Notes under the pieces: generated by a model
Databases searched by the model: none
Seen by the model: the letters and a program-made list of their open reading frames with translations, nothing else
What the model was told of the DNA's origin: nothing
Made by a program: the position numbers and the translations under genes
Shown here: one piece after another, positions 9,503 through 17,810 of the stretch
How the letters are laid out: every line of letters begins with the position of its first letter
Position numbering within the stretch: position 1 is the first letter of the stretch
DNA from: JBFELU01 sp041551965
Lineage (GTDB): Bacteria > Actinomycetota > Acidimicrobiia > Spongiisociales > UBA11373
Length of the DNA stretch: 37,775 bases
Assembly: GCA_041551965.1 (NCBI GenBank)
Contig: JBFELU010000017.1
Span: 1 to 37,775 of the forward strand
Direction of reading: 5' to 3'

Positions 9503-11466
9503 GCGTCGGGCAACAGCGGTCCCACGCTGGAGAAGGAGTGGGTGGCGTGCGGCAACTCGAGTGCCGCCAGGAACTCCTGCTGGAACTCGGGATCGACCGG
9601 GAGCTCGACCCGCCGAAGCCTCCCCACCACCTCGGCCGCCTCCTCCCGCCGGTACCGATTGAGCAGGGCGATCCGAGCACCATCCCCGGCGGCATTGCCG
9701 ACCGCGTGCACCGCCTCGACCGGGCAGTCGGGGATCATGCCCAGGAGCAACGCGTGGGTCGGGTCGATCCCGGCGCCGAAGGCACCGGCGAGCACGATCT
9801 CGTCGGGCCGATCGAGACCGGCCTCTCGCAGCAAGACCCTGGCGGCCGCATACAGCGCCGCCTTGGCGAGTTGGACCTGGCGCACATCCTGGATCGTGAT
9901 GGGGATGTCCCGCCCGATCGTGGTCTCCTCTTCGCCGGCCAGCACGTACTCCCATCCGAGGTCGCCGCGGCGGATCCGCGGCGACTCGATACCTTCGACG
10001 AAGCGACCGTGGGCATCGATGATCCCCACCCGGAACATCTCGGCCACCGCATCGATGATGGCCGATCCGCAGATGCCCTTGGCGAGACCCGGTTCCCCAC
10101 CCGGGTCCGGGATCACCGAGTAGCTCGGTTCGAGCGTCGCCGAATCGATCCCGACCCGCTCGATGGCCCCGGGCGCCGCCCGCATCCCGTACTCGATGTG
10201 GGCCCCCTCGAAGGCGGGGCCCGTCGGGGTGGAGGTGCACAGCAGCTCCTCCCGGTTTCCCAGCACCAACTCGGCGTTGGTGCCGACATCGATGATCAGG
10301 CGTTGCTCGTCGCGACGGTGAGGCTCTTCGGCGAGGAGCACACCGGTGGTATCGGCGCCGACGAAGCCGGCCGCGATCGGCAGGAGGTGGACGTTGACCG
10401 ATGGGTTGACGGCGAGACCCACGGCACCCGCCGTGAGGTCGAGGGCCCGCTGCACGGTCGGCACGAACGGCGCCGTTCCCAGGTGTTGAGCCGTCAACCC
10501 CAGGAAAAGATGATGCATGGTGGTGTTGCCGACCACCACGACGTCGAGCACGTCGGCGGCCTCTCGATCGCCGATGGCTCTCTCGAGCAGCGTGTTCACC
10601 GCACCGACGGCGGCGCTGCGCAGCGCCTCGAGACCATCGGGGTCCATCATCTGATGGGTGATCCGGGTCATCACATCGTCCCCGTAGGCGGTCTGGGGGT
10701 TCATCATCGACTCGGCGGCCACGACCTCTCCCGTTGTGAGGTCGCAGAGGTAGAGCGCAATGGCCGTCGACCCGAGATCGACGGCCGCCCCGTAGGCCTC
10801 GTCGTGATAGCCGGGCCGAATGTCGATGATCTCCCTGTCCTTGCGAACCGCCACGCTCACCTTCCAATCGCCCCCTCGCAGGACTGCAGCCATCCGCCGC
10901 AACACCGGGAGGTCGACGGTGATCTCCCCGGGGTCGGTGGGCTCGGCGCCCGTGTCGATGCGCGCCCGGGCTTCGATGAGCCCGGCCGCCAGACGTTCGA
11001 CGTCGCCGAGGGGATCCTCCAGCGAGGGGGGATCGAGTTCCAGGTAGTACCACCGCACCGCCGGGCGCACCTCGATGGCCCGATCGGTCGGTTCCTTGCG
11101 CACGATCTGACGATTCCCCCTGCTCCGTTCGGGCACGAACACCACGACGTCTCCGCACACCCGCGCCTGGCATGAGAGCCGCAGCCGATCCGTGTCGTAG
11201 CCCATGCGCTCCCAGGTGCCGGCGCGCTTGCCCAGGAAGTCCCGCTCCGCGGGGCCCATGGGGGTGACGTGATCGATCATCGAGGCGACACCCGCCCTGG
11301 TGCCGTCTTCGATCAGCACCAGGCACTTGCCGCAGGTTGCGATCTCGGCGCAGACGCTCTCGATCTCGACGCCCAGGCTGCGGGCGGCGCTGCGGAGATG
11401 CACACCCCCCGGGACCTCGCCCCGGGATCCGGAGGGTTGGAACACCACGGTGTGCCGATCGGTCAC
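9499..11466 (-). CDS. RACo-like reductive activator of a corrinoid protein (ASKHA, DUF4445)
   Basis: A 655-aa protein of the RACo/RamA functional class, which reduces inactive Co(II) corrinoid proteins back to Co(I), with ATP hydrolysis. The N-terminal domain is a [2Fe-2S] ferredoxin fold with C39, C45, C48 and C99 (VCAEIATCGKC and LSCQAR). The large C-terminal part is the ASKHA ATPase of DUF4445: AAVDLGSTAIALYL (phosphate 1), LIIDVGTNAELVLG, CTSTPTGPAFEGAHI, and near the end IVLAGAFGAGIDP. The start is the GTG at 11466, which overlaps the TGA of the upstream methyltransferase gene (GTGA), showing translational coupling. The pairing predicts that the partner methyltransferase works with a corrinoid protein, but no corrinoid protein gene lies in this window. 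Confidence 0.9.
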
Positions 11467-12335
11467 GCCTTGGCCCGCTGCGCGGTGATCCACGCCTTGG
11501 CGTACCGGTCCCGCTCCAGCAACAGATCGGTGGCGAGCACCGTGGTGACGATCTCGGGATGCAGCGGATTGGTGATCGCCGCATTGAGGCCCCGAGCGAT
11601 CATCATGGCCAGGAAGGTGAGGTTGAGGTCGCGGCGCCCCGGGAGCCCGAAGGAGACGTTGCTGGCCCCGGAGATGGTGTTGAGCCCCAACTCCCTCCCG
11701 ACCCGTTCGGTGGTCGTCATCGTGCAGGACGCCGCGCTCTGGTCGGCACCGACCGTCAACGTGAGCCCATCGATCACGACGTCATGGCGATCGATACCCT
11801 CCGCCGCGGCGCGGTCGGCGATCGCGGCCGCCAGTTCGAAACGCTCCTCCTGAGTCGCCGGGATCCCCCGCTCGTCGTTGGTGAGACCGATCACCGCCGC
11901 CCCGTACTCGGCCGCCAGGGGCAGGATCGAGTCGAGCTGGGCGGCTTCGGCGGTGGTCGAGTTGATGAGCGCCTTGGCCTCGGAGCCACAGACCTCCCGG
12001 TAGGCGGCGAGACCGGCTTCGACCACAGCGGGATCGGCCGAGTCGATCGCCAGCGGCGCATCCACCACATCGAGCACTGCCTCGACCGCCACCGGCATGA
12101 TCTCGACCTCGATCCCGACCGCCGTCCCCACGTTCACGTCCAGGACGTGAGCTCCCGCCTCGATCTGGGCCACGGCATCGTCCTGGATCACGCTCATGTC
12201 CCCGGCGACCAGGCCGTCGGTCAGTGCCTTTCGGTTGGTGGGGTTGATCCGCTCCCCGACGATCACGAACGGCCGGTCCGGGCCGATGATGATCTCCGTC
12301 TCGCGCGATCTCAGGACGGTGTGGGGCACGGTCAT
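11463..12335 (-). CDS. Methyl-THF:corrinoid protein methyltransferase (MtgA/AcsE-like, pterin-binding)
   Basis: A 290-aa TIM-barrel protein of the dihydropteroate synthase-like pterin-binding family. Members such as AcsE and MtgA move a methyl group between tetrahydrofolate and a corrinoid protein. Diagnostic segments are VGERINPTNRK (27-35), HVLDVNVG with D66 and N68, LAIDSADP, LINSTT, VIDGLTLTVG and SNVSFGLPGRR; the last is characteristic of methyltransferases rather than folate-synthesising DHPS. It lacks the B12-binding domain of MetH, so a separate corrinoid protein is required. The ATG at 12335 has a GGGAGG ribosome site. The RACo-like gene follows with a 4-nt overlap. The substrate side is unknown: glycine betaine, other methylamines, methoxylated compounds or the acetyl-CoA pathway would all fit. 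Confidence 0.88.
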   Translation of the reverse strand: MTVPHTVLRSRETEIIIGPDRPFVIVGERINPTNRKALTDGLVAGDMSVIQDDAVAQIEAGAHVLDVNVGTAVGIEVEIMPVAVEAVLDVVDAPLAIDSADPAVVEAGLAAYREVCGSEAKALINSTTAEAAQLDSILPLAAEYGAAVIGLTNDERGIPATQEERFELAAAIADRAAAEGIDRHDVVIDGLTLTVGADQSAASCTMTTTERVGRELGLNTISGASNVSFGLPGRRDLNLTFLAMMIARGLNAAITNPLHPEIVTTVLATDLLLERDRYAKAWITAQRAKA

Positions 12336-12365
12336 GCGGCAGCACCTCCCGGAGTTTGCGCCGCG

Positions 12366-12371
12366 AGTGTA
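12366..12371 (-). promoter_or_regulatory. -10 box TACACT upstream of the methyltransferase gene
   Basis: On the minus strand TACACT lies about 30 nt before the ATG at 12335, leaving a short leader that contains the GGGAGG ribosome site. It sits in the 45-nt gap after the upstream molybdenum hydroxylase gene, suggesting a separate promoter for the methyltransferase-RACo pair. No -35 was recognised. Confidence 0.4.
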
Positions 12372-12380
12372 CGCGGCCGG

Positions 12381-14972
12381 TCACCGACCTCCGGCTCGGG
12401 CTCTCATGGGAAGCCGGGTGCGCCACACCCCGTCGGCGGCGTGCAGGGCCGCCGCCACCGCCCCGGCGGTCGGAACGAGACCGATCTCCCCGACTCCCTT
12501 CACGCCGTACGGGGCCTTCGGCTGGGGCACCTCCACCAGCACCACCTCGATCTCGGGCACGTCCTTGGCGCGGATGATCCCCAGGCTGCGAAGGGTCATG
12601 GCGGTCGGTCGGCCTTGATCATCCGTCGGGAAGTCCTCGGTGAGGGCGTAACCCAGGCCCATGTGCACCGAACCTTCGATCTGGCTGCGGCACAGGGCGG
12701 GATTGACGGCCCGGCCGACGTCGTGGGCGGCCACCACCTTCTCGATCGCACCGGTTTCGGGATCGGCGACGACGACCTGCGCGGCGTAACCGAATGCGGA
12801 GTGGATGATCGGGTGCGGCACGCCCTCGTCGAGGCTGTTGGTCCAATCGATGCGGTATTCGCCGACGTAGTCGACCCCGGTTCGGCACCCGGCTTCCCTG
12901 GCGACCCGGCAGGCCGCAGCGACCGCCCCGGTACCCATCAGAGTGCCCCGGCTGCCGGTGGTCTGCCCGGCTCCCAGCTCCCGGGTCGTGTCGACGATCA
13001 CCTCGACGCGCTCGGGTGCCACGCCCAGCTCCTCGACGGCCACTTGCTGCGCCACCGTGTGGATCCCCTGGCCCATCTCGGTCCAGCAATGGCGAACCTC
13101 GACGATGCCGTCATCGCGAAAGCGGACGACGGCCTTGGCAACCTCGAGGGCGCCGTTGCCGAGACCCGAGTTCTTCAGCCCCAGGCCGACGCCGACGGCC
13201 TTGCCCGCCGCCGCCGCCTCGTCGTAGGCCCCCCTGACGGCGTCGAGGCAGGCTCTGGCTCCCCCGGCTCCCTCGTCCATGATCTGGCCCGGACCCCATT
13301 CCACGCCCGGTTCCACCACGTTGCGGGAGCGGATCTCCCAACCCGAGATCCCCAGCTGCTCGGCGAGGCGGTCCAACACGCCGTCGATCGCAAAGTGGGC
13401 CTGGTTGACCCCAAAGCCGCGGAAGGCCCCGCATACCGGGTTGTTGGTGCGGACGGCCACCGCCTCGACGTCCAGGTTGGGGATCGCATAGGGACCGGGG
13501 GCGTGACCCGCCGCCCGCTCGAGGACCTTCCCACCGACCGAGGCGTAGGGCCCGGAGTCCCCCACCATGCGGGCCCGCAGCGCGGTGAGACGCCCGTCCT
13601 CGTCGCAACCGGCCCAATACTCGAGCCGGATGGGGTGCCGCTTGGCGTGCATGAGGAACGACTCTTCTCGCGAAAGGGTGCACTTCACGGGGCGCCGCAG
13701 CAGCCACGCGGCCAGAGCGGTCTGAGCCTGGTTGGCCATGTCCTCCTTGCCGCCGAAGGCGCCGCCGTTGGACACCAACTCGACGACGACGCGACCGGGG
13801 GCGATCCCGAGCACCGAGGCGATCTGGTTCCGGTCGTCCCACACCCCTTGTCCCCCCGACCACACCATGAGGGTCCCGTCTTCGGCGGGAGCCGCAAGCG
13901 TCGATTCGGGCTCCAGGAAGGCGTGCTCCACCCGCTGCGTCTCGAAGACCTCGTGAACGGTGTGGACGCTGGCGTCGAGCGCAGCTTCCACATCGCCCCG
14001 CCGGTAGCCGGAGCGGGACAACACGTTGCCCTCGAGCCCCCAGACGGCATCGTCGGCGTCGAGGGCCGAAACGGCGTCGGTGATCGGCGCCAGAGGGCGG
14101 TAGGCGATGTCGATCAACTCGGCGGCGCGCCGGGCGGCCCGGCGGTCTTCGGCGACGACGAAGGCGAGCACATCCCCGAGATAGGACGTCCGACCCCCTT
14201 CGGGGATGAAGACCGGCCAATCCCGATCGATGATCCCCACCCGCAACTCCCCGGGGACATCGGCTGCCGTGAGCACCCGAACCACGCCGGGCACGGCTTC
14301 GGCCGCCGAGATGTCGATGGCGAGCACGTCGGCCCGGGCGTGGTCGGCGAGCCGGAGGGCGCCGTGGAGCATGCCCGGCAGGCGCAGGTCGTCGACGTAG
14401 GGCTTGTCGCCGAGCACGAGTTCGGCGGCCTGGTATCGGACGCCGGACGACCCGACCCCGCCGCCGGTCTCGGGGGTGGGGCTCCCGCCCTGCGCCAGAT
14501 CTTCGATGGCGTCGACGATCCGCACGTACCCGGTACAGCGACACAGGTGGGCGCCGAGCCTCCCCTCGATGGTGCGGCGGGTCAGCCCGGGGCCCTTGGC
14601 GTCGATGAGGGCCTTGGCGCGTACCACGATTCCGGGGATGCAGAAACCACACTGGAGCGCTCCGTGAGCGGCGAAAGCCTCGGCGTAGCGCCGCCGTTCC
14701 TCGTGATCGATCCCCTCGAGGGTGACGACCGATCTTCCCTCCGCCTTCTCCAGCGAGACCTGACAGCTCACCGTCGCCTTGCCGTCGAGCAGCACTGTGC
14801 AGGCTCCGCACTGCCCCGAGGGCGAGCACCCGTCCTTCGGGGAGAGGATTCCCAGTTCCTCACGCAGGGCGGCGAGGAGGTGGGGATGGTGGTTCCCGAC
14901 CTCGCGGGCCGAGCCGTTGACGGTGAAACTTGCGATGACCCCTCCCAGGGCCGGGCAGCCTAGCGGGACCAC
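12381..14972 (-). CDS. Fused [2Fe-2S]/molybdenum hydroxylase, selenium-dependent xanthine dehydrogenase type
   Basis: A protein of about 860 aa joining a two-cluster [2Fe-2S] module to the molybdopterin-binding xanthine dehydrogenase/aldehyde oxidase module, without a FAD domain. The iron-sulfur module shows CSPSGQCGACTVLLDG and QCGFCIPG with CRCTGY. The Mo module shows GGAFGGKED, CGAFRGFGVNQ, EMGQGIHT and GVKGVGEIGLVPTAGA, whose Glu fits the catalytic position. The arrangement resembles the selenium-dependent xanthine dehydrogenase family, whose members carry a labile Se at Mo rather than selenocysteine. The start is uncertain: GTG 14972 has a GGAGGAG site about 10 nt upstream. Homology, however, begins near 14936, where an ATC codon follows a GGGAGGGG site and would give xASFTVNG. 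Substrate could be a purine or another N-heterocycle; no purine catabolism neighbours are seen. Confidence 0.82.
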   Translation of the reverse strand: MVPLGCPALGGVIASFTVNGSAREVGNHHPHLLAALREELGILSPKDGCSPSGQCGACTVLLDGKATVSCQVSLEKAEGRSVVTLEGIDHEERRRYAEAFAAHGALQCGFCIPGIVVRAKALIDAKGPGLTRRTIEGRLGAHLCRCTGYVRIVDAIEDLAQGGSPTPETGGGVGSSGVRYQAAELVLGDKPYVDDLRLPGMLHGALRLADHARADVLAIDISAAEAVPGVVRVLTAADVPGELRVGIIDRDWPVFIPEGGRTSYLGDVLAFVVAEDRRAARRAAELIDIAYRPLAPITDAVSALDADDAVWGLEGNVLSRSGYRRGDVEAALDASVHTVHEVFETQRVEHAFLEPESTLAAPAEDGTLMVWSGGQGVWDDRNQIASVLGIAPGRVVVELVSNGGAFGGKEDMANQAQTALAAWLLRRPVKCTLSREESFLMHAKRHPIRLEYWAGCDEDGRLTALRARMVGDSGPYASVGGKVLERAAGHAPGPYAIPNLDVEAVAVRTNNPVCGAFRGFGVNQAHFAIDGVLDRLAEQLGISGWEIRSRNVVEPGVEWGPGQIMDEGAGGARACLDAVRGAYDEAAAAGKAVGVGLGLKNSGLGNGALEVAKAVVRFRDDGIVEVRHCWTEMGQGIHTVAQQVAVEELGVAPERVEVIVDTTRELGAGQTTGSRGTLMGTGAVAAACRVAREAGCRTGVDYVGEYRIDWTNSLDEGVPHPIIHSAFGYAAQVVVADPETGAIEKVVAAHDVGRAVNPALCRSQIEGSVHMGLGYALTEDFPTDDQGRPTAMTLRSLGIIRAKDVPEIEVVLVEVPQPKAPYGVKGVGEIGLVPTAGAVAAALHAADGVWRTRLPMRARAGGR

Positions 14973-15033
14973 CGTTCTGAGTCTCCTCCGACCGCGACGG
15001 CGACCGACGGACACCAATTGGCTACCCTCCGTG

Positions 15034-15498
15034 GTGGAGGAGCCGGTGGAGACGACCCCCCATGACCAACGCAGGGTGGACCGTCGAGTGCGGCGCGTCT
15101 CCTTGCACTATCCGGAGCGGAGAAGCGGATTCGACCGGCGCCTCCCCCGGGGCGGACCGATCCGGGCCGCCTCCGCCCGATTGCTGTCGTCCTATCGCGA
15201 CCGTCCTCGCGTCGTCGCCTCGGTCCTGGGCGCCGTGGTCCTCCTCAACGCTGTGGATCTCATCCTCACGATGCGCGCCCTCGACCTGGGTGCCACCGAA
15301 CTCAACCCGGTGATGGCGGGGCTGCTGGGCTTCGATCCGGTCGTTGCCGCCGCGTTCAAGATGACACTGGTCGGTACGGTGGCGATCGGCCTGTGGGTGC
15401 TTCGCCGGTATCGACGGGTGCTGGAGGCCTCGCTGCTCCTGGTCGGGACCTTCGCGGTCCTGACCGGCTACCACCTCGTGGTGGGGTTCGCCGCCTGA
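15034..15498 (+). CDS. Small membrane protein, DUF5658-like
   Basis: A protein of about 154 aa with a charged cytoplasmic N-terminus, including the repeat-like ERRSGFDRRL, followed by three hydrophobic segments: VVASVLGAVVLLNAVDLILT, VVAAAFKMTLVGTVAIGLWV and ASLLLVGTFAVLTGYHLVVG. The middle loop ALDLGATELNPVMAGLL matches the ALxxGAxExNPxM pattern of DUF5658 membrane proteins, whose function is unknown. The start is uncertain. TACCCT (15023-15028) lies 5 nt before GTG 15034, favouring a leaderless start, while GTG 15046 has a closely spaced GGAGGAG. It is divergent from the molybdenum hydroxylase gene, with about 60 nt between starts. An inverted repeat CCGGC-AAA-GCCGG follows at 15538-15550 without a T tract. 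Confidence 0.7.
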   Translation: MEEPVETTPHDQRRVDRRVRRVSLHYPERRSGFDRRLPRGGPIRAASARLLSSYRDRPRVVASVLGAVVLLNAVDLILTMRALDLGATELNPVMAGLLGFDPVVAAAFKMTLVGTVAIGLWVLRRYRRVLEASLLLVGTFAVLTGYHLVVGFAA

Positions 15499-15555
15499 TC
15501 GGTCACCCGCCCGTGACGGTCCAAGGCGGCATCCCCGCCGGCAAAGCCGGTCGCC

Positions 15556-15573
15556 TAGGGTGTCGCGGGGAGG
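15556..15573 (+). promoter_or_regulatory. -10 box TAGGGT and ribosome site of the lipoprotein gene
   Basis: TAGGGT at 15556-15561 is followed by GGGGAGG at 15567-15573, 4 nt before the ATG at 15578. This supports the ATG over an in-frame GTG at 15560 that lies inside the -10 region. Confidence 0.4.
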
Positions 15574-15577
15574 CACG

Positions 15578-16093
15578 ATGCACCGAACAGCGCCGGTGGC
15601 GGCGATGCTGGTCGTGATCCTGACCGGCTGCGGCGGGAACGACACCGCGGACACCTCCGCCGCGACCACCCCCCCGGTCCTCCCCCCGACCACCTACGTG
15701 GCTTTTTGGACCGGCCCCTTCACCGGAACGGTTGCGGATGCCGGCGGGCTCTCCGGCACGATCGACTTCCGAGTCATCGACGTGGGCACCGGAGCCACCT
15801 ACGCCGAGGGGCAGGTCGTCGACGCCGACTACCAGGTGATCGACCTGCAGGTGAGCGTCACGCTCGACGGCTACGACTGTGGAGGGTCTTCGACCGACGG
15901 GGAGGCCTCACTGGTTCTTGCCGGCCCGTTTCCCCTGCGCACCTTCGATCTCAGCGCCGGTGATCCCAACATCGTCGTCGAGGGTGTCTTCCTCACGGCG
16001 AACCGGGCCTCGGGAACACTGGAGGGAACACTGTCGCTCGGTGAGGGGACGTGCCGACTGGATGGGGTCACCTGGGAGGCCTCCCGGTCCTAG
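15578..16093 (+). CDS. Small putative lipoprotein, function unknown
   Basis: A 171-aa exported protein. The N-terminus MHRTAPVAAMLVVILTGCGG is a short signal sequence ending in a lipobox (LTGC), so C18 would be lipidated and the protein anchored on the outer face of the membrane. A low-complexity Thr/Pro linker (about 22-45) leads into a beta-rich domain of roughly 120 residues with repeated G-T and acidic patches (FTGTVADAGGLSGTIDFRVI and RASGTLEGTLSLGEGTCRL). Two cysteines near the middle and end (YDCGGSS, EGTCRLD) might form a disulfide. I recognise no family. The start is supported by a strong ribosome site. The stop TAG shares CTAG (16090-16093) with the stop of the convergent DUF885 gene. 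Confidence 0.75.
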   Translation: MHRTAPVAAMLVVILTGCGGNDTADTSAATTPPVLPPTTYVAFWTGPFTGTVADAGGLSGTIDFRVIDVGTGATYAEGQVVDADYQVIDLQVSVTLDGYDCGGSSTDGEASLVLAGPFPLRTFDLSAGDPNIVVEGVFLTANRASGTLEGTLSLGEGTCRLDGVTWEASRS

Positions 16094-17751
16094 CGGCCGG
16101 CCCACTCCCCCACCAGACGACCCAACGTGCCGAGCGTCACGGTGCCCGACCCGAGCACCACGTCGTGGAAGCCCTTGATGTCGAAGCCATCCCCCATGGT
16201 GGCCTCGGCCTCGGCCCGCAGGCGATCCAACTCCAGCCGGCCCAGCATGTAGGAGAGGGCCTGGCCGGCCATCCCGATGTAGCGGTCGACCTCGGCCTCG
16301 ATCTGACCGAAGGCCATGGGTGAGTTCTCGACCATGTAGTCGATCGCCTGCCGCCGGCTCCACCCCAGGGCGTGCATCCCGGTGTCGACCACGAGTCGGC
16401 ACGACCGCATCGAGTCGCCCCACAGCATGCCGAAGCGATCGAGATCGCTCTCATAGAGACCCATCTCCTCGGCGAGCCGCTCCGTGTAGAGGCCCCACCC
16501 CTCGGCATAGGCCGACACGAGGATGTGGCGCCGGAAGTCGGGGACTCCCTCGAGCTCCTGGGAGATGGCGACCTGGAGGTGGTGGCCGGGGATCCCCTCG
16601 TGGAAGGCCATCGACTCGATCTGGAACTTCCCCCAGTTGGCCGGGTCGGAGGTGTTCACGAAGAACGTGCCGGGCCGGCTCCCGTCCTCGGCCGGCGCGT
16701 AGTAGAAGGCGATGGGCCCGTCGGCCGTCTCGGCGACCACGCAGTCGACCTTCGGGAGCCGGCCGAACCAGTCCCCCATGGCCGCCTTGGCCCTGGCCAT
16801 CGCCGCCTCCGACGCGGTGACGATCGACGGTCCGTCCGAGAAGTGGAGATCGGGGTCGTCGCGCAGGGCGCCCATGATCTCCGACAGGTCGGTGGTGCCC
16901 ATCACGGAGGAGCCCAGTGCTCGATACTCCTCGTCCAGCCTCTCCACTTGCTCCAACCCGATCCGGTGGATGTCGACCGGGTCCATGTCGAGCGTGACGT
17001 AGCGGCGGATGGCCGCCGCATACGCCTCCTCACCGCCGGGAAGCGTGCACAGGCCCGGGGCCTCGACGGATCGAGCGGCCGGCCGTGCCTCATCGGCGAT
17101 GACGTCCCGGAACCCCCGAAGCGCGGGCCGAATCACATCGGTGACGACCGAAGCCAGCCGATCCTTCCAAGCAGCGGCATCGGACTCGGAGAATGCCGCG
17201 GGGACCCGCACGCCGAGATACGGATCCTTCTCGATCGGTGAGTCGAGGGCGGCGTCGAGCCATGCCGCCGTGCGATCACAGTGGAGATCGATCGGCGTCC
17301 GTCCACCGGCGACCCCCTCCCGGATCCGTCCGGTCAACTCCCGGAACATCCGACCCACCCCCCGGTACTTCTCCTCCAGGGCCAAGGCATGCTCGGGCTC
17401 GGTGATCGGCAATTGAGGCACCACCACCGGGAGCATCGCCTGAGGACCTATGACGTGGTTGACGGCGACCTCGGCGAGACGGGCGGCGAGATGGTCGGCC
17501 TCGACGCGGGCGGTTTCGGCCAGGGTCTCCACGGTGACCCGCTCGTCGGTCGAGAGGCCGCCGGGATCGATCGCCTCGGCGGCCGCGGCATATTCTCTCA
17601 AGCGGGCAATGCAGCGGTCCTCGGCCTCACGGGACACCTCCTCGTGCCGATCGTCGAAGCGGTGGTCACCGAGCATCAGAGCCTCGGTGGGAAACGTCTC
17701 GAGACGGTACTCCCAGTACTCGTGGGCGAACCGGGCCGGATCCTGGTTCAT
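16090..17751 (-). CDS. DUF885 family protein, probable metallopeptidase-like hydrolase
   Basis: A 553-aa largely helical protein of the DUF885 family, which is related to zinc metallopeptidases. The key segment MAFHEGIPGHHLQVAISQEL carries the family's HEGxPGHH metal-binding motif, and the downstream AYAEGWGLYTERLAEEMGLY is a second strongly conserved block, probably providing the third ligand. There is no signal peptide, so it is likely cytoplasmic, though members of this family are also found outside. The ATG at 17751 is preferred to a GTG two codons upstream because an AAGGAG ribosome site lies 5 nt before it. It is divergent from the M20 peptidase gene; both may act in peptide turnover. 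Substrate unknown. Confidence 0.88.
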   Translation of the reverse strand: MNQDPARFAHEYWEYRLETFPTEALMLGDHRFDDRHEEVSREAEDRCIARLREYAAAAEAIDPGGLSTDERVTVETLAETARVEADHLAARLAEVAVNHVIGPQAMLPVVVPQLPITEPEHALALEEKYRGVGRMFRELTGRIREGVAGGRTPIDLHCDRTAAWLDAALDSPIEKDPYLGVRVPAAFSESDAAAWKDRLASVVTDVIRPALRGFRDVIADEARPAARSVEAPGLCTLPGGEEAYAAAIRRYVTLDMDPVDIHRIGLEQVERLDEEYRALGSSVMGTTDLSEIMGALRDDPDLHFSDGPSIVTASEAAMARAKAAMGDWFGRLPKVDCVVAETADGPIAFYYAPAEDGSRPGTFFVNTSDPANWGKFQIESMAFHEGIPGHHLQVAISQELEGVPDFRRHILVSAYAEGWGLYTERLAEEMGLYESDLDRFGMLWGDSMRSCRLVVDTGMHALGWSRRQAIDYMVENSPMAFGQIEAEVDRYIGMAGQALSYMLGRLELDRLRAEAEATMGDGFDIKGFHDVVLGSGTVTLGTLGRLVGEWAGR

Positions 17752-17797
17752 CGACACTCCTTGGTTCTCCCGCAGGCTAGGACGACCCTGCGGCCGC

Positions 17798-17803
17798 TAG
17801 TTT
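17798..17803 (+). promoter_or_regulatory. -10 box TAGTTT, leaderless start of the M20 peptidase gene
   Basis: TAGTTT ends 7 nt before the ATG at 17811 with no ribosome site between them, as expected of a leaderless transcript. The same 59-nt divergent spacer carries TAGCCT on the opposite strand for the DUF885 gene. Confidence 0.5.
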
Positions 17804-17810
17804 CGGCACC

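Noticed and set aside
11337..14963. Open frame of over 1200 codons on the plus strand opposite the methyltransferase and molybdenum hydroxylase genes
   Set aside because: Composition (His, Gly, Arg, Asp rich, no conserved motif) and clear enzymes on the minus strand show it is a shadow.
15538..15550. Terminator after the DUF5658-like gene
   Set aside because: CCGGC-AAA-GCCGG is only a 5-bp stem without a T tract and overlaps the spacer upstream of the next promoter; too weak to call.
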